A stretch of DNA of 64,000 nt from NCBI RefSeq assembly GCF_002009175.1, contig NZ_CP018047.1:5518001-5582000 (forward strand), written 5' to 3'. Positions 9,202 to 18,114 of the stretch are shown piece after piece (positions within the stretch are counted from its first letter, which is position 1; each line of letters begins with the position of its first letter). Both the position numbers and the translations under genes were made by a program. Under the pieces are notes generated by a model. That model was not told where the DNA came from. It did not search any database and worked only from the letters and a program-made list of their open reading frames with translations. This DNA is from Streptomyces niveus. Lineage in GTDB: Bacteria > Actinomycetota > Actinomycetes > Streptomycetales > Streptomycetaceae.

Positions 9202-10170
9202 ATGACCTGGTTGATCACGGGCGGCGCCGGATACATCGGCTCCCACGTGGTGAAGGCGATGACCGACGCCGGTGAGAGCGTCGTCGTGCTCGACGATCTG
9301 AGTACGGGCCGCAAGGAGCGTCTGCCCGACGGCGTGCCGCTGGAGGTCGGCAGCGTACTGGACGGCGAGCTGACGGGCAGGGTGATCGAGCGCCACTCGG
9401 TCACCGGCATCGTGCACATCGCGGGAAAGAAGCAGGTCGCCGAATCCGTCGCCAGACCGCTCCACTACTACCGCGAGAACGTCGAGGGTCTCCGTACCCT
9501 CCTCGACGCCGCGGTCCGCGCCGATGTCGCTCGATTCGTGTTCTCGTCCTCGGCCGCCGTCTACGGTATGCCGGACACGGACCTCGTCACCGAGCGAACG
9601 CCATGTCTGCCGCTCAGTCCCTACGGTGAGACGAAACTGGCGGGCGAACGCCTCGTCGCCGCGGCGGGTGCCGCGCACTCCATGGCCACCGTGTCGCTGC
9701 GCTACTTCAACGTCGCCGGAGCCGTCTCACCGGAACTGGGGGACGACGGTGTCTTCAACCTGGTGCCCATGGTCTTCGAACGCCTGGAGGCGGGTGAGTC
9801 CCCGCGTGTCTTCGGTGCCGACTACCCGACCGCTGACGGCACTTGCGTACGCGACTACATCCACGTCGAGGACATCGCCTCGGCGCATCTCGCGGCGGTA
9901 CGGCGGCTCACCGACGACACCACGGCTTCCCTGGTCCTCAACATCGGGCGTGGTGAGGGGGTCTCCGTCGCCGAGATGATCACGGTGATCCAGGACATCG
10001 CCGGCCGCGCGGACCTCGTGCCCGAGGTGGTGGAGCGCCGTCCGGGCGATCCGGCACGGGTGGTGGCCTCGGCCGGCCGCATCCGCGAAGAGCTGGGCTG
10101 GACGGCGCGCCACGCCGTACGCGAGATGGTCGCGTCGGCCTGGGAGGGCTGGCGGCTTCGCCACCTCTGA
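9202..10170 (+). CDS. UDP-glucose 4-epimerase-like SDR (GalE family)
   Basis: 322 aa extended SDR. NAD-binding GGAGYIGSH at the N-terminus, DDLSTG, the catalytic Ser region FSSSAAVYG and the catalytic YxxxK in SPYGETK; also DGTCVRDYIHVED, typical of GalE. The ATG at 9202 is chosen because the GalE fold begins there; upstream sequence of the same frame lies in the dehydrogenase gene. An 83-nt gap separates it from the dehydrogenase. It probably supplies UDP-Gal or UDP-GalNAc for the glycan made by this block. Specificity is not decidable here. Confidence 0.88.
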   Translation: MTWLITGGAGYIGSHVVKAMTDAGESVVVLDDLSTGRKERLPDGVPLEVGSVLDGELTGRVIERHSVTGIVHIAGKKQVAESVARPLHYYRENVEGLRTLLDAAVRADVARFVFSSSAAVYGMPDTDLVTERTPCLPLSPYGETKLAGERLVAAAGAAHSMATVSLRYFNVAGAVSPELGDDGVFNLVPMVFERLEAGESPRVFGADYPTADGTCVRDYIHVEDIASAHLAAVRRLTDDTTASLVLNIGRGEGVSVAEMITVIQDIAGRADLVPEVVERRPGDPARVVASAGRIREELGWTARHAVREMVASAWEGWRLRHL

Positions 10171-10193
10171 GCGTCCCTGGGCGGACGCCCGAG

Positions 10194-10242
10194 GAGACGG
10201 GCAAGGGGTTCACGGATCATCCGTGAACCCCTTGCCCGTCTC
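10194..10242. terminator. Bidirectional palindromic terminator
   Basis: A perfect inverted repeat of two 24-nt arms around one central base (left arm begins GAGACGGGCAAGGGG, turn GGATCATCC). It lies 23 nt after the GalE-like stop and 15 nt from the stop of the converging gene. No U-run follows on either strand, so it would be a U-less terminator serving both operons. Confidence 0.8.
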
Positions 10243-10257
10243 AGTCCCGGTCGGCCA

Positions 10258-12399
10258 CTACCGCCGGTCGAGCAGCAGCTTCTCGAACTGCTTGCGCACC
10301 ACGGGCCAGTCCCAGGCGGACACGGCGTGATCGGCGGCGAGCTTGCCCGCCTGCTGCCACGCCTCCTCGGTGGCCGTGTGCTCGATGATCCGCCGCGCGG
10401 CGTCCTCGGGGGAGTCGACGATCCAGGAATCGGGATAGAGGGTACGGGCGCTGTTGGGACGGCCCGCGTAGAAAGGCCAGTCCCGTACGACGGGAAGCGC
10501 TCCGCTCGCGGCGCCCTCCATCAGACCGACGTGGCAGCCCTCACGGACCGACGAGCTCAGAACCGTCCCGACGCCGGTGAGCGCGGAGGGGACGTCGTTC
10601 GTCGGACCGAGCTGCACGACCGCTCCCGACTCCACCAACGGGACGAGTGCCTGGTCCAGTTCCTGACGGTACTCCCGCGTCGCACGGCTGTTCTTCGGGT
10701 TCATGTCACCGCCGATCAGCAGCAGCCGGTACCGGTCGTCCTGCTCGCGTACCCGGCGCAGGACATCGATGGCCCACAGCGGGTCCTTGGCGACCTGACT
10801 GATGCCGATCAGGCCGAGGGTGAACCGCGCGTCGGGGGACTTGGGCCGCCGGAAAGCCGTCAGATCCATGGCGTTGTCGAGGACATGCGTACGAGGTGCG
10901 TGCTCACCGCGCAGCTGCGGGGTCAGCGAGGTCACCAGATCGCGGACGTGCGGCGCCACGAACACCATGTCGTCGACGCGCGAGAAATCCGTCATGTGGG
11001 GCCAGCGGGTGAACGCCTCGTAGCTGTGCAGGCGCAGGACGATGCGCGTGTCCCCGGGATCGATCGTCGTGAACATCGCGGCGGGTCCCACGGACCAGTC
11101 GATGAACACGGTGTCCGCCCAGTCCAGATGCGGGCGGATCAGCCGCTCGACCTCTTCCTGGTAATCGGTCGACCCACCCGCAAGCCGGTCCGCCAGTATC
11201 CGCCGTGCCGCCCACGCGATCTGCTTGAGGGACTTCTGCGTGGCCAGGTCCAGGAAGCGCAGCTCGACCCCTGGGTGGTTCCCGAAGTGCGCCAGGATGT
11301 GGTGGAGGAAGTTGTCGTTGCCGCTCGTGGTCACCAGCAGCCGGAGCGGGCGGTCCGTGGGTGCCGGCGCGGCCGGGACCTCTCTGCCCCGGGGGGTGGC
11401 GACGGCCCGCATGGCCTTCGAGGCGTAGAGCGGCTTGACGAAGCCTTCCGCGTCCTTCGCCAGCGGGGAGGAGAGCTGGTCGAGGTGGATCACGCGGTGG
11501 AACGCGAGTGTGAGAGCGCGGTTGAGGGCCCCCGCCGCCTCGTCGTGCTCGCCCGCGGCGAACTGTGTGTCGGCGTGGGCGAGTTGCGCCCCGACCGCCT
11601 GGGAGAGCTCCTGCGGGCTGAGCCCCTTGGAGATCTCCTTCATCACCGACTCGTCCAGCAGCTTGGCCCTGCGCCCCTGGTCCGGAATCTTGGCCGCGGC
11701 GGCGGCCAGGGCTATCGCGGCGCCGCTGGTGCGGCCGGCCGAGAGCATGCCCTCGGCGACGTACCGCGAGACGTTGATCCGCATCTGTGCCGGAATACCC
11801 GGTGCGGTCACCGCGCCGCGCCACAGCCGGGCGCCGATCGCGGAGCGCATCAGTGGCCTCGCGGTGACCGTACGCATGACCGCGGCCGGTACGCCGTTCA
11901 CGGAGCGCCGGACATCGCGTGCGACGACGGCGGGGGACGGAATGACGGCCAGGGCGTTGCGGGGCTTGACGGCACCGCTCCGCGCCAGCTCCTCGACGGC
12001 CTTCAGGGCGGGCGCGAGACCGAAGACGGCCTTGGCGCCGCGGTTGTACTGGGCCAGTCGCCACACGGTGTAGACGGCGCCGGGGTCCAGAGCCACCAGC
12101 ACATGAGCCCCGCGTGCGCGTGTGCGCATCCACGAGTCGCCCTTGACCTGTATCCATGCCCGCATTCCCGCGGGCAACTGCTCGGCTTTGCGCCGCACGG
12201 CCGAGCTGCGCTGGGCCAGACTCCGGGGAAGCTGGTGCGCCTCGGTGAGGTCGATCGGGGCGAGTTCCGAGGCAGCCGCGTCCAGGTTGAAGGTCCCGGC
12301 CAGGCGCACGCTGGCGCCATGCTCCTGGAACTTCCGTACCGAGTCGGCGAGCACACCGAACTGGGGCCGGGTCGAGGCGATGAACAGGACTTCGGTCAC
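10258..12399 (-). CDS. GT-B glycosyltransferase, 713 aa, with long N-terminal extension
   Basis: The C-terminal half (about residues 345-713) is a GT-B fold of the GT4 type: a nucleotide-binding core around TLGLIGISQVAKDPLWAIDVL and the donor site VREGCHVGLMEGAASGALPVV. The N-terminal half opens with a Rossmann-like strand (VLFIASTRPQFGVLADSVRKF), possibly a second GT-B-like domain, and a helical stretch. The start overlaps the stop of the upstream glycosyltransferase gene by 4 nt, so both are co-translated. The cytoplasmic substrate is unknown; the setting suggests a step in a cell-wall glycopolymer. Confidence 0.8.
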   Translation of the reverse strand: MTEVLFIASTRPQFGVLADSVRKFQEHGASVRLAGTFNLDAAASELAPIDLTEAHQLPRSLAQRSSAVRRKAEQLPAGMRAWIQVKGDSWMRTRARGAHVLVALDPGAVYTVWRLAQYNRGAKAVFGLAPALKAVEELARSGAVKPRNALAVIPSPAVVARDVRRSVNGVPAAVMRTVTARPLMRSAIGARLWRGAVTAPGIPAQMRINVSRYVAEGMLSAGRTSGAAIALAAAAAKIPDQGRRAKLLDESVMKEISKGLSPQELSQAVGAQLAHADTQFAAGEHDEAAGALNRALTLAFHRVIHLDQLSSPLAKDAEGFVKPLYASKAMRAVATPRGREVPAAPAPTDRPLRLLVTTSGNDNFLHHILAHFGNHPGVELRFLDLATQKSLKQIAWAARRILADRLAGGSTDYQEEVERLIRPHLDWADTVFIDWSVGPAAMFTTIDPGDTRIVLRLHSYEAFTRWPHMTDFSRVDDMVFVAPHVRDLVTSLTPQLRGEHAPRTHVLDNAMDLTAFRRPKSPDARFTLGLIGISQVAKDPLWAIDVLRRVREQDDRYRLLLIGGDMNPKNSRATREYRQELDQALVPLVESGAVVQLGPTNDVPSALTGVGTVLSSSVREGCHVGLMEGAASGALPVVRDWPFYAGRPNSARTLYPDSWIVDSPEDAARRIIEHTATEEAWQQAGKLAADHAVSAWDWPVVRKQFEKLLLDRR

Positions 12400-13895
12400 G
12401 AGCTTGTTCCTCCGCTGACGCTCGACTTCTCGGTGAGAGGGGCCACGTCGACGCCCTTCGTGCTGGTGGTCCGCTCGCCGGTGCTCGTATCCGTGGTCTC
12501 CGGGCCGTGTGCCGGCTTGGCCGCGTCGAAAGCCTCGACGAGCTCGCGGACGGCGACGGTCATCAGCTTCTCGCGGGTGAACCGGTCGGCGTGGGCCATC
12601 GCTTCGGCGTGCAGTTCATCGCTGGTCCTGATCGCCATGCGCGCCGCCTCGGCGAACGCCTCGGCCATCTTCTCCTCGTCCATGCCGATGGCCCCCGTCC
12701 ACAGGGGATGCCCGTTCAGCACGTTCGAGGCGTCGTGCTCGACGACATGGGCCGAGACGATCGGCAGACCGGTCGCCATGTACTCGTACACCTTGCCTGA
12801 GGTCACGAAGCGACCGCCTATGAGAATGAGCACCAGCGCGTCCCAGCTCGCGTAGACCGACGCCACCTCGGCCTTCGCGGCGGGGCCGCCGAAGACGACG
12901 CCGTCGGCCGCGGCCTGCTTGAGGAGCTCCGTGTGGCGGTTCGCCTCGCGCCCGGCGCCGTTGCCGATGTGACCGCGTACCTCGAAGCGCGCGTTGGCGA
13001 GCAGCGGCTCGTGTTCGCGTGCAGTCCGCCAGGCGTTGAGCACCGTCTCCAGGTGCTGGGCCGAGAAGTTGACCGTTCCCAGGTAGCCGAACCTCAGGCC
13101 GGACTCGACATCGGGGGTGTGGGCGCGGCCCGGCGCGCTGTCCGCGTCGTATCCGTTGCGCACGACGTGCACACGGTCGGCGAACTCCGGGTAGCGCGCG
13201 CGGTAGTGGTCCGCGATGGGGTCGTTGACGACCCAGAGGGAGAGCGCGTTGTCGAGTATCTTCTTCTCCCACTGTGCCTCCTCGGAGTCACGGGAGAAGG
13301 CCTCGACACCGTCGATGACGTCGATGGACCAGCCGTCGCGGAAGTCCACCGCGTAGGGCACCCGGGCCTCTTCCCAGAGTTTCCAGGCCGCTGCCAGGGT
13401 CACGTACGGAACGCAGCTCGCGAGCAGCAGATCCGCGGGGTGCTCCGCGTGGATGTCCACAACGGCCCGCTCCAGGTCGCCCCGCCACTCACCGAAGTTG
13501 GGCTCGGGGAACGTCAGACGCTGGCGATTGCGCAGCTTCGTCAGCCAGCCGTTGGGGCTCGCGGCCCGTTCTTCGTCGAAGAGCCGTATGTCCGTTTCGA
13601 GGTCGAGGCGTGACAGCGGCAGCTCGACGGTCCTGACCCGGGAGTCGACCTCGTTCAGAAGAGTGGGGTCGATACCGGAGTCCCGCTCCCAGGAATCCTG
13701 GGCGATGGTGACGACCGTGACGTCCCAGCCCGCGTGGATGAACTGATTGGCGGTCTCGCGCATGCGGTAGGCGCAGCTCTTGGCGGCAGGCGGGAATCCG
13801 ATGGCGAGATAGATCAGATGAGGGCGCGTGGGGTTCGAAGGCGGCCCGGATCGGGGAGACGTTGACATATTGGCTGACGCCGGCACTGTGCACAT
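12396..13895 (-). CDS. Group 1 (GT4) glycosyltransferase
   Basis: 499 aa from the first ATG; an in-frame ATG at 13868 would give 490 aa. Neither has a clear ribosome binding site, so the start is uncertain. The N-terminal acceptor domain begins LIYLAIGFPPAAKSCAYRM, resembling WbuB-type transferases. The C-terminal domain has RFGYLGTVNFSAQHLETVL and, near the end, YEYMATGLPIVSAHV, the typical donor-site helix. A 50-residue polar tail follows. It lies between a UDP-sugar 2-epimerase gene (upstream) and another glycosyltransferase (downstream, 4-nt overlap). Confidence 0.85.
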   Translation of the reverse strand: MCTVPASANMSTSPRSGPPSNPTRPHLIYLAIGFPPAAKSCAYRMRETANQFIHAGWDVTVVTIAQDSWERDSGIDPTLLNEVDSRVRTVELPLSRLDLETDIRLFDEERAASPNGWLTKLRNRQRLTFPEPNFGEWRGDLERAVVDIHAEHPADLLLASCVPYVTLAAAWKLWEEARVPYAVDFRDGWSIDVIDGVEAFSRDSEEAQWEKKILDNALSLWVVNDPIADHYRARYPEFADRVHVVRNGYDADSAPGRAHTPDVESGLRFGYLGTVNFSAQHLETVLNAWRTAREHEPLLANARFEVRGHIGNGAGREANRHTELLKQAAADGVVFGGPAAKAEVASVYASWDALVLILIGGRFVTSGKVYEYMATGLPIVSAHVVEHDASNVLNGHPLWTGAIGMDEEKMAEAFAEAARMAIRTSDELHAEAMAHADRFTREKLMTVAVRELVEAFDAAKPAHGPETTDTSTGERTTSTKGVDVAPLTEKSSVSGGTSS

Positions 13896-13931
13896 CAGGA
13901 ATCGCTGGGAGTCGCCTCCCTCATCCGTGTG

Positions 13932-15035
13932 TCACGCGCGTCGGCTACCTACCTTCCACTCTTCTATAAGTCGGATGACGTTCTGTGCTGCCAGTCCGTC
14001 GCCGTAAGGGGCGCCCGGGTCCTCGGTGGGAGTGGCCCGCGTCACCGTGGCGGCCCACTCCTCGGCTGTGAGTTCTTGGGGATCGGGGACCAGGACGTTC
14101 CAGCCGGTCGTCACTGTCTCGATCCACTCGGTCTCGGGGCGTACCGTCGTGCAGATCCGCTCCAGAAGAAAAGCCTCCTTCTGGAGACCTCCGGAGTCGG
14201 TCACCACCCCGGACGAGGCGAGAGCGGCGGCGACAAGTCCGGCGTAGGGCAGCGGACGGCCGACATGGACGGAACCTCGCGCGAGTGTGATGCCGTGCTG
14301 TTCGGCGCGTGCGACCAGGCGCGGGTGGGCCAGCAGGGCCACCGGAAGGGGAAGCCCGGCGAGGGAGTCGAGGATGGCGGCGAGCCGTGCGGGATCGTCG
14401 GTGTTGTCCGGGCGGTGCAGCGTCGCGAGCAGGAACGGCTGTGACGGATCGATGCCCGGGGGCAGCGCGGGCGCGGGGTGCTCCCCGGCACGTACGGAGT
14501 CGCGGATCCGCAGACAGATGTCGACCATGACATCACCGGCGAGCCTCGCGCGGTCGGCGAGCCCTTCGGCGGCGAGATGCCGCATGGCCTCCTCGGTGGG
14601 AGCCAGGAGCAGATCGGCGCAGTGGTCGGTGAGTACGCGGTTGTGCTCCTCCGGCATCCGCCTGTTGAAGGAGCGGAGTCCCGCCTCCAGGTGCGCCACC
14701 GGGAGATGCATCTTCACCGCGGAAAGGGCCCCGGCGACAGTGGAGTTGGTGTCGCCGTACACCAGGACCCAGTCCGGCCGCTCGGACTCGAAGACCGGAT
14801 CGAGCGCGGTGAGGACCGCGCCGGTCTGGGCACCGTGGCTGCCGGATCCGACACCGAGATGGATGTCCGGAGCGGGGATGCCCAGCCCGTCGAAGAACAC
14901 ATCGGAAAGGTCGGCGTCGTAGTGCTGCCCCGTGTGGACAATGACGTGCTGGTGGTCCGTTCCGGCGAAGGCCGCGGCCATGGGAGCCAGCTTCACCAGT
15001 TGGGGACGCGCTCCAACGATGCTGATCACTTTCAT
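13932..15035 (-). CDS. Non-hydrolysing UDP-sugar 2-epimerase (WbpI-like)
   Basis: 367 aa. The ATG at 15035 begins the fold (MKVISIVGARPQLVKLAP); a longer open frame upstream is not family sequence. Conserved marks: VHTGQHYD, VYGDTNST, HLEAGLRSFNRRMPEEHNR, ATLHRPDNTDD and VVTDSGGLQKEA. The RSFNRRMPEE version is the one I associate with WbpI (epimerising UDP-GlcNAc3NAcA to UDP-ManNAc3NAcA) rather than WecB, which normally has a different sequence there. With the dehydrogenase, oxidoreductase, aminotransferase and acetyltransferase it would complete the pathway. The split from WecB is an inference. Confidence 0.88.
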   Translation of the reverse strand: MKVISIVGARPQLVKLAPMAAAFAGTDHQHVIVHTGQHYDADLSDVFFDGLGIPAPDIHLGVGSGSHGAQTGAVLTALDPVFESERPDWVLVYGDTNSTVAGALSAVKMHLPVAHLEAGLRSFNRRMPEEHNRVLTDHCADLLLAPTEEAMRHLAAEGLADRARLAGDVMVDICLRIRDSVRAGEHPAPALPPGIDPSQPFLLATLHRPDNTDDPARLAAILDSLAGLPLPVALLAHPRLVARAEQHGITLARGSVHVGRPLPYAGLVAAALASSGVVTDSGGLQKEAFLLERICTTVRPETEWIETVTTGWNVLVPDPQELTAEEWAATVTRATPTEDPGAPYGDGLAAQNVIRLIEEWKVGSRRA

Positions 15036-15198
15036 CGGACACTCTTCTTCTGGGCAAGGGTCGCGGCGGCCGGGGCTCCGGCACGGCCAGGTTCTCGTCC
15101 GCGCGTACTCTCTCGCCGCACGACGGGTCAGGGGATCGCCGACTTGGCTCGACCGGCAGATGCGGCTCGGCAGGCGTTCGAACGGGTGTTGCCGGACC

Positions 15199-15226
15199 AT
15201 GATAGGCAATCACGACCGGAGTCCAC
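15199..15226 (-). promoter_or_regulatory. Possible promoter for the minus-strand sugar genes
   Basis: On the minus strand GTGGAC and TATCAT are 16 nt apart. Transcription would start near 15192 and leave a leader of about 155 nt. The rest of 15036-15348 shows no gene. Confidence 0.35.
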
Positions 15227-15348
15227 GCCCTGAGCCCACGCCATGGGCCCGCCTTCGACCGCCGCTCGCGCGGAACCGCGCGCTCAGCTTTTCCGGCGGG
15301 CGGCCACCGCGCGCACCGCCGGCTGGGGCCTCTTCGCTGTCCGGGCGT

Positions 15349-15948
15349 TCAGAGGCGCTCGGTGAGGACGCCGTCCTTCTCGTCGTGCAGCGCGCCGGTC
15401 CTGGGGCACTCCCACACACCGGGCTCCCCGTTCCGCTCCACGAGCTTCACACCGGCGCGCCCGGCCCAGCCGATCCGGCGGGCCGGGACTCCCACGACCA
15501 GCCCGAAGTCCGGTACGTCCTTCGTGACGACGGCCCCGGCGGCGATCATCGCCCACCGGCCGATCCGTACGGGCGCGACGCAGACCGACCGGGCGCCCAG
15601 CGAGGCGCCCTCCGCGATCTTCACACCGACCGCCTCCCAGTCGGAGCCGCGCTTGAGCTTGCCGTCGGGGTCCACGGAGCGGGGGTTCATGTCATTGGTG
15701 AGGACGACTGCGGGCCCGATGAAGACACCGTCGGCCAGCTCGGCGGGCTCGTACACCAGCGCGTAGTTCTGGATCTTGACGTTGTCGCCGATCCGCACCC
15801 CGGTCCCGACATAGGCACCACGCCCGACGACGCAGTTCTCGCCCAGGCGCGCGTTCTCCCGGATCTGCGCGAGCTCCCAGACGCTGCTGCCGTCACCGAC
15901 CACCGCGGTCCCGTCGACCTGGGCGGTTGGCTGGACCCTGTAGTTCAC
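15349..15948 (-). CDS. Left-handed beta-helix N-acetyltransferase (WbpD-like)
   Basis: 199 aa from GTG at 15948, with AAAGG 7 nt upstream. Hexapeptide-repeat acyltransferase: VWELAQIRENARLGENC, VRIGDNVKIQNYALVY, the substrate loop GPAVVLTNDMNPRS, then APVRIGRWAMIAAGAVV and VVGVPARRIGW. This is the pattern of WbpD/WlbB enzymes that acetylate the 3-amino group of UDP-2-acetamido-3-amino-2,3-dideoxy-glucuronic acid using acetyl-CoA. The gene is 313 nt downstream of the 2-epimerase gene on the same strand, with no strong terminator between. Confidence 0.88.
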   Translation of the reverse strand: MNYRVQPTAQVDGTAVVGDGSSVWELAQIRENARLGENCVVGRGAYVGTGVRIGDNVKIQNYALVYEPAELADGVFIGPAVVLTNDMNPRSVDPDGKLKRGSDWEAVGVKIAEGASLGARSVCVAPVRIGRWAMIAAGAVVTKDVPDFGLVVGVPARRIGWAGRAGVKLVERNGEPGVWECPRTGALHDEKDGVLTERL

Positions 15949-16079
15949 GCTGTCGCCTTTCGGATTTCCGATCACGTCTCCGACGGCTGAGCATACGTCG
16001 CGGCGCACACCCGCCGACTGCGGGAACGGGCCCGGTGAGGTCGCGCGAAACGGGGGGGCGGGAGCGAAGGCCGGCGCGC

Positions 16080-17162
16080 CTACGCCTTGCTGTCGTCCCG
16101 GCGCAGCGCCCACCGCATCCTCGGCTCCACGACGTACCTGAACACCCGTCGTACGGGGGGCGTGCACAGCGCCGTCACCAGCAGCGCGGCGGCCAGCGTC
16201 ACCGCGATCCGGCCCGACGGGGTCTCGAAGAACGGGTCGTCGTAGCCGCCGAGATACTGCGCGCCGCGGATGAGGAAGCCGTGCAGCAGGTAGCCGTAGA
16301 GCGTTCCGGCGCCCAGCGCGGTCATCCACAGGCGGCGGCTCGGGACCCAGGCCAGGAAGCACGCGCCCAGCACGAGCGCAGCGGCGAACAGGAGCAGGGT
16401 CATCGCCGCGCCCGTCCAGACCGGCTCGTTCAGCTCGCGGGCGCCGTAACTCTTGAAGAGCCACGAGGTGCTCATGCGCGGGACCGACCAGTACGCCACC
16501 AGCAGGGCGGCCAGGGCGACGGGCAGCGCCGCGACCCGTACCCGGGTCCGGCGCAGATACGCGAAGTGCTCGGGGCGCAGCCGCAGTCCCAGGACGAAGA
16601 ACGGCAGGAACTGAAGGACGCGCATGAGCTGGAGGTCGTCGCCGATCCCGGTCGACATCGACGCCAGCGCGGCCACGGCCAGGGCCAGGGGCACCGGCCA
16701 CCGCACCAGCTGCCAGAACGGTGTCGTGATCCGCCACAGGAACAGGGCGGGCAGGAACCAGAGGATCCAGTACGGGTCGGTGGGCGTGAGCGGAAAGCCC
16801 GGTGTCTGCACCGTGCGGTGGAAGAGCGTGTACGCCACCTCGAAGACGGCGTACGGCACCAGGACCCCGGTGACCAGCCGCCACACCCGCTTCGGGCTCA
16901 TGTCGAAGCCGCGCGAGAAGTAGCCCGCGATCACGATGAAGACGGGCATGTGGAACACGTACACGAAGGTGTAGAGGGCCTCGACCACCCGCCCGCTGCC
17001 CGGCAACGGCTCCCACGAGTGCCCGACGGCGACCAGGACGATGGCCAGGTACTTCGCGTTGTCGAAGAACGGATCCCGCGCCGTGACACCGGTACCGCCA
17101 CCGACGGGAGCGGGGTCCGATGACGGAGTTCCGGTCCGGGCGGGCGACAGAGGTGAGACCAT
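16080..17162 (-). CDS. Acyltransferase family 3 membrane protein
   Basis: 360 aa integral membrane protein with about ten hydrophobic helices. The motif [19 protein letters not shown] near the N-terminus carries the catalytic-type His, and [13 protein letters not shown] follows: the pattern of fucose O-acetylase-like membrane acyltransferases, which move acyl groups onto sugars at the membrane. ATG at 17162 preferred over GTG at 17165: TAGTGT on the minus strand at 17169-17174 sits exactly 6 nt before this ATG (leaderless pattern). Probably O-acetylates the envelope glycan made by the neighbouring genes. Confidence 0.85.
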   Translation of the reverse strand: MVSPLSPARTGTPSSDPAPVGGGTGVTARDPFFDNAKYLAIVLVAVGHSWEPLPGSGRVVEALYTFVYVFHMPVFIVIAGYFSRGFDMSPKRVWRLVTGVLVPYAVFEVAYTLFHRTVQTPGFPLTPTDPYWILWFLPALFLWRITTPFWQLVRWPVPLALAVAALASMSTGIGDDLQLMRVLQFLPFFVLGLRLRPEHFAYLRRTRVRVAALPVALAALLVAYWSVPRMSTSWLFKSYGARELNEPVWTGAAMTLLLFAAALVLGACFLAWVPSRRLWMTALGAGTLYGYLLHGFLIRGAQYLGGYDDPFFETPSGRIAVTLAAALLVTALCTPPVRRVFRYVVEPRMRWALRRDDSKA

Positions 17163-17168
17163 CACGAC

Positions 17169-17174
17169 ACACTA
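17169..17174 (-). promoter_or_regulatory. TANNNT -10 box, leaderless start of the acyltransferase gene
   Basis: TAGTGT read on the minus strand, 6 nt before ATG 17162; the predicted transcript begins at the A of the start codon. Confidence 0.5.
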
Positions 17175-17199
17175 GGGGGTGCCCCCGCCCCCACCTGGT

Positions 17200-17229
17200 T
17201 TGACCCCCCGCGCGGCCGCCCCGTACTCT
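17200..17229 (+). promoter_or_regulatory. Promoter of rplU-rpmA-obg
   Basis: TTGACC at 17200-17205 and TACTCT at 17224-17229 are 18 nt apart, a good housekeeping-sigma match. The transcript would start near 17236 with a leader of about 140 nt before rplU. Confidence 0.65.
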
Positions 17230-17378
17230 TGACCGTCGGCGTGTCTCTGTGCGCGCCTACTCCTGAGCACCTCACCTTCCGGTGGCTGTCCTCGACGCCG
17301 TCGGCGGAGGCCGCTCGTCACCATCCGGTTGCGGCGGCTGGCTTCAGGAGTTCCGTTCCGAGCGAGAGTGAGATCCGC

Positions 17379-17702
17379 GTGTACGCCATCGTGCGCAGCG
17401 GTGGTCGTCAGCACAAGGTTGCTGTTGACGACATCGTTGAGGTTGACAAGATTCCCACTGCCAAGGTTGGCGACACGGTCGAGCTCTCGACCCTGCTCGT
17501 GGTCGACGGCGACGCCGTGACCAGCGACCCGTGGGTCCTGAACGGCATCAAGGTCACCGCCGAGGTCGTGGACCACCACAAGGGCGCGAAGATCGACATC
17601 CTTCGCTACAAGAACAAGACCGGTTACCGCCGTCGCCAGGGTCACCGCCAGCAGTACACGGCGATCAAGGTCACCGCTATTCCCGCGGCCGCGAAGAAGT
17701 AA
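17379..17702 (+). CDS. rplU: 50S ribosomal protein L21
   Basis: 107 aa; binds 23S rRNA in the large subunit. [14 protein letters not shown] at the N-terminus and [20 protein letters not shown] near the C-terminus are diagnostic. The GTG at 17379 is the family start; upstream in-frame codons are not conserved sequence. The gene is 14 nt before rpmA, the universal rplU-rpmA pair. Confidence 0.98.
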   Translation: MYAIVRSGGRQHKVAVDDIVEVDKIPTAKVGDTVELSTLLVVDGDAVTSDPWVLNGIKVTAEVVDHHKGAKIDILRYKNKTGYRRRQGHRQQYTAIKVTAIPAAAKK

Positions 17703-17716
17703 GGGACTGAGGAGAC

Positions 17717-17974
17717 ATGGCACACAAGAAGGGCGCATCGTCCACCCGTAACGGGCGCGACTCGAACGCTCAGCGGCTCGGCGTGAAGCGCTTCGGCGGT
17801 CAGGTCGTGCTCGCCGGTGAGATCCTCGTCCGCCAGCGTGGCACCCACTTCCACCCCGGTTCGGGTGTGGGCCGTGGTGGCGACGACACGCTGTTCGCCC
17901 TCGCCCCCGGCGCGGTCGAGTTCGGCAAGAGCCGTGGCCGCAAGGTCGTGAACATCGTTCCGGTCGCCGAGTAG
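17717..17974 (+). CDS. rpmA: 50S ribosomal protein L27
   Basis: 85 aa large-subunit protein whose N-terminus reaches the peptidyl transferase centre. [24 protein letters not shown] is the standard start without the cleavable leader seen in Firmicutes. GGAG lies just upstream. Second gene of the rplU-rpmA-obg cluster. Confidence 0.98.
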   Translation: MAHKKGASSTRNGRDSNAQRLGVKRFGGQVVLAGEILVRQRGTHFHPGSGVGRGGDDTLFALAPGAVEFGKSRGRKVVNIVPVAE

Positions 17975-18014
17975 TTCGGTACCCGTTGGAGCGAATTCGA
18001 TCGGTTTCTCGCGA

Positions 18015-18062
18015 GGGCGGACCTCACTTCCCCTAGGGGAAGCGGGTCCGCCCTTCGCTTGT
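18015..18062 (+). terminator. Hairpin between rpmA and obg
   Basis: GGGCGGACC pairs with GGTCCGCCC and encloses a second stem CTTCCCC/GGGGAAG; TTCGCTTGTT follows. It probably ends most rplU-rpmA transcripts, leaving obg partly read through or with its own start. Confidence 0.7.
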
Positions 18063-18114
18063 TGCAACCGATGAAGTCAACGCAGGATTTTCCGTATGTA
18101 CTGGAGGCACCACC

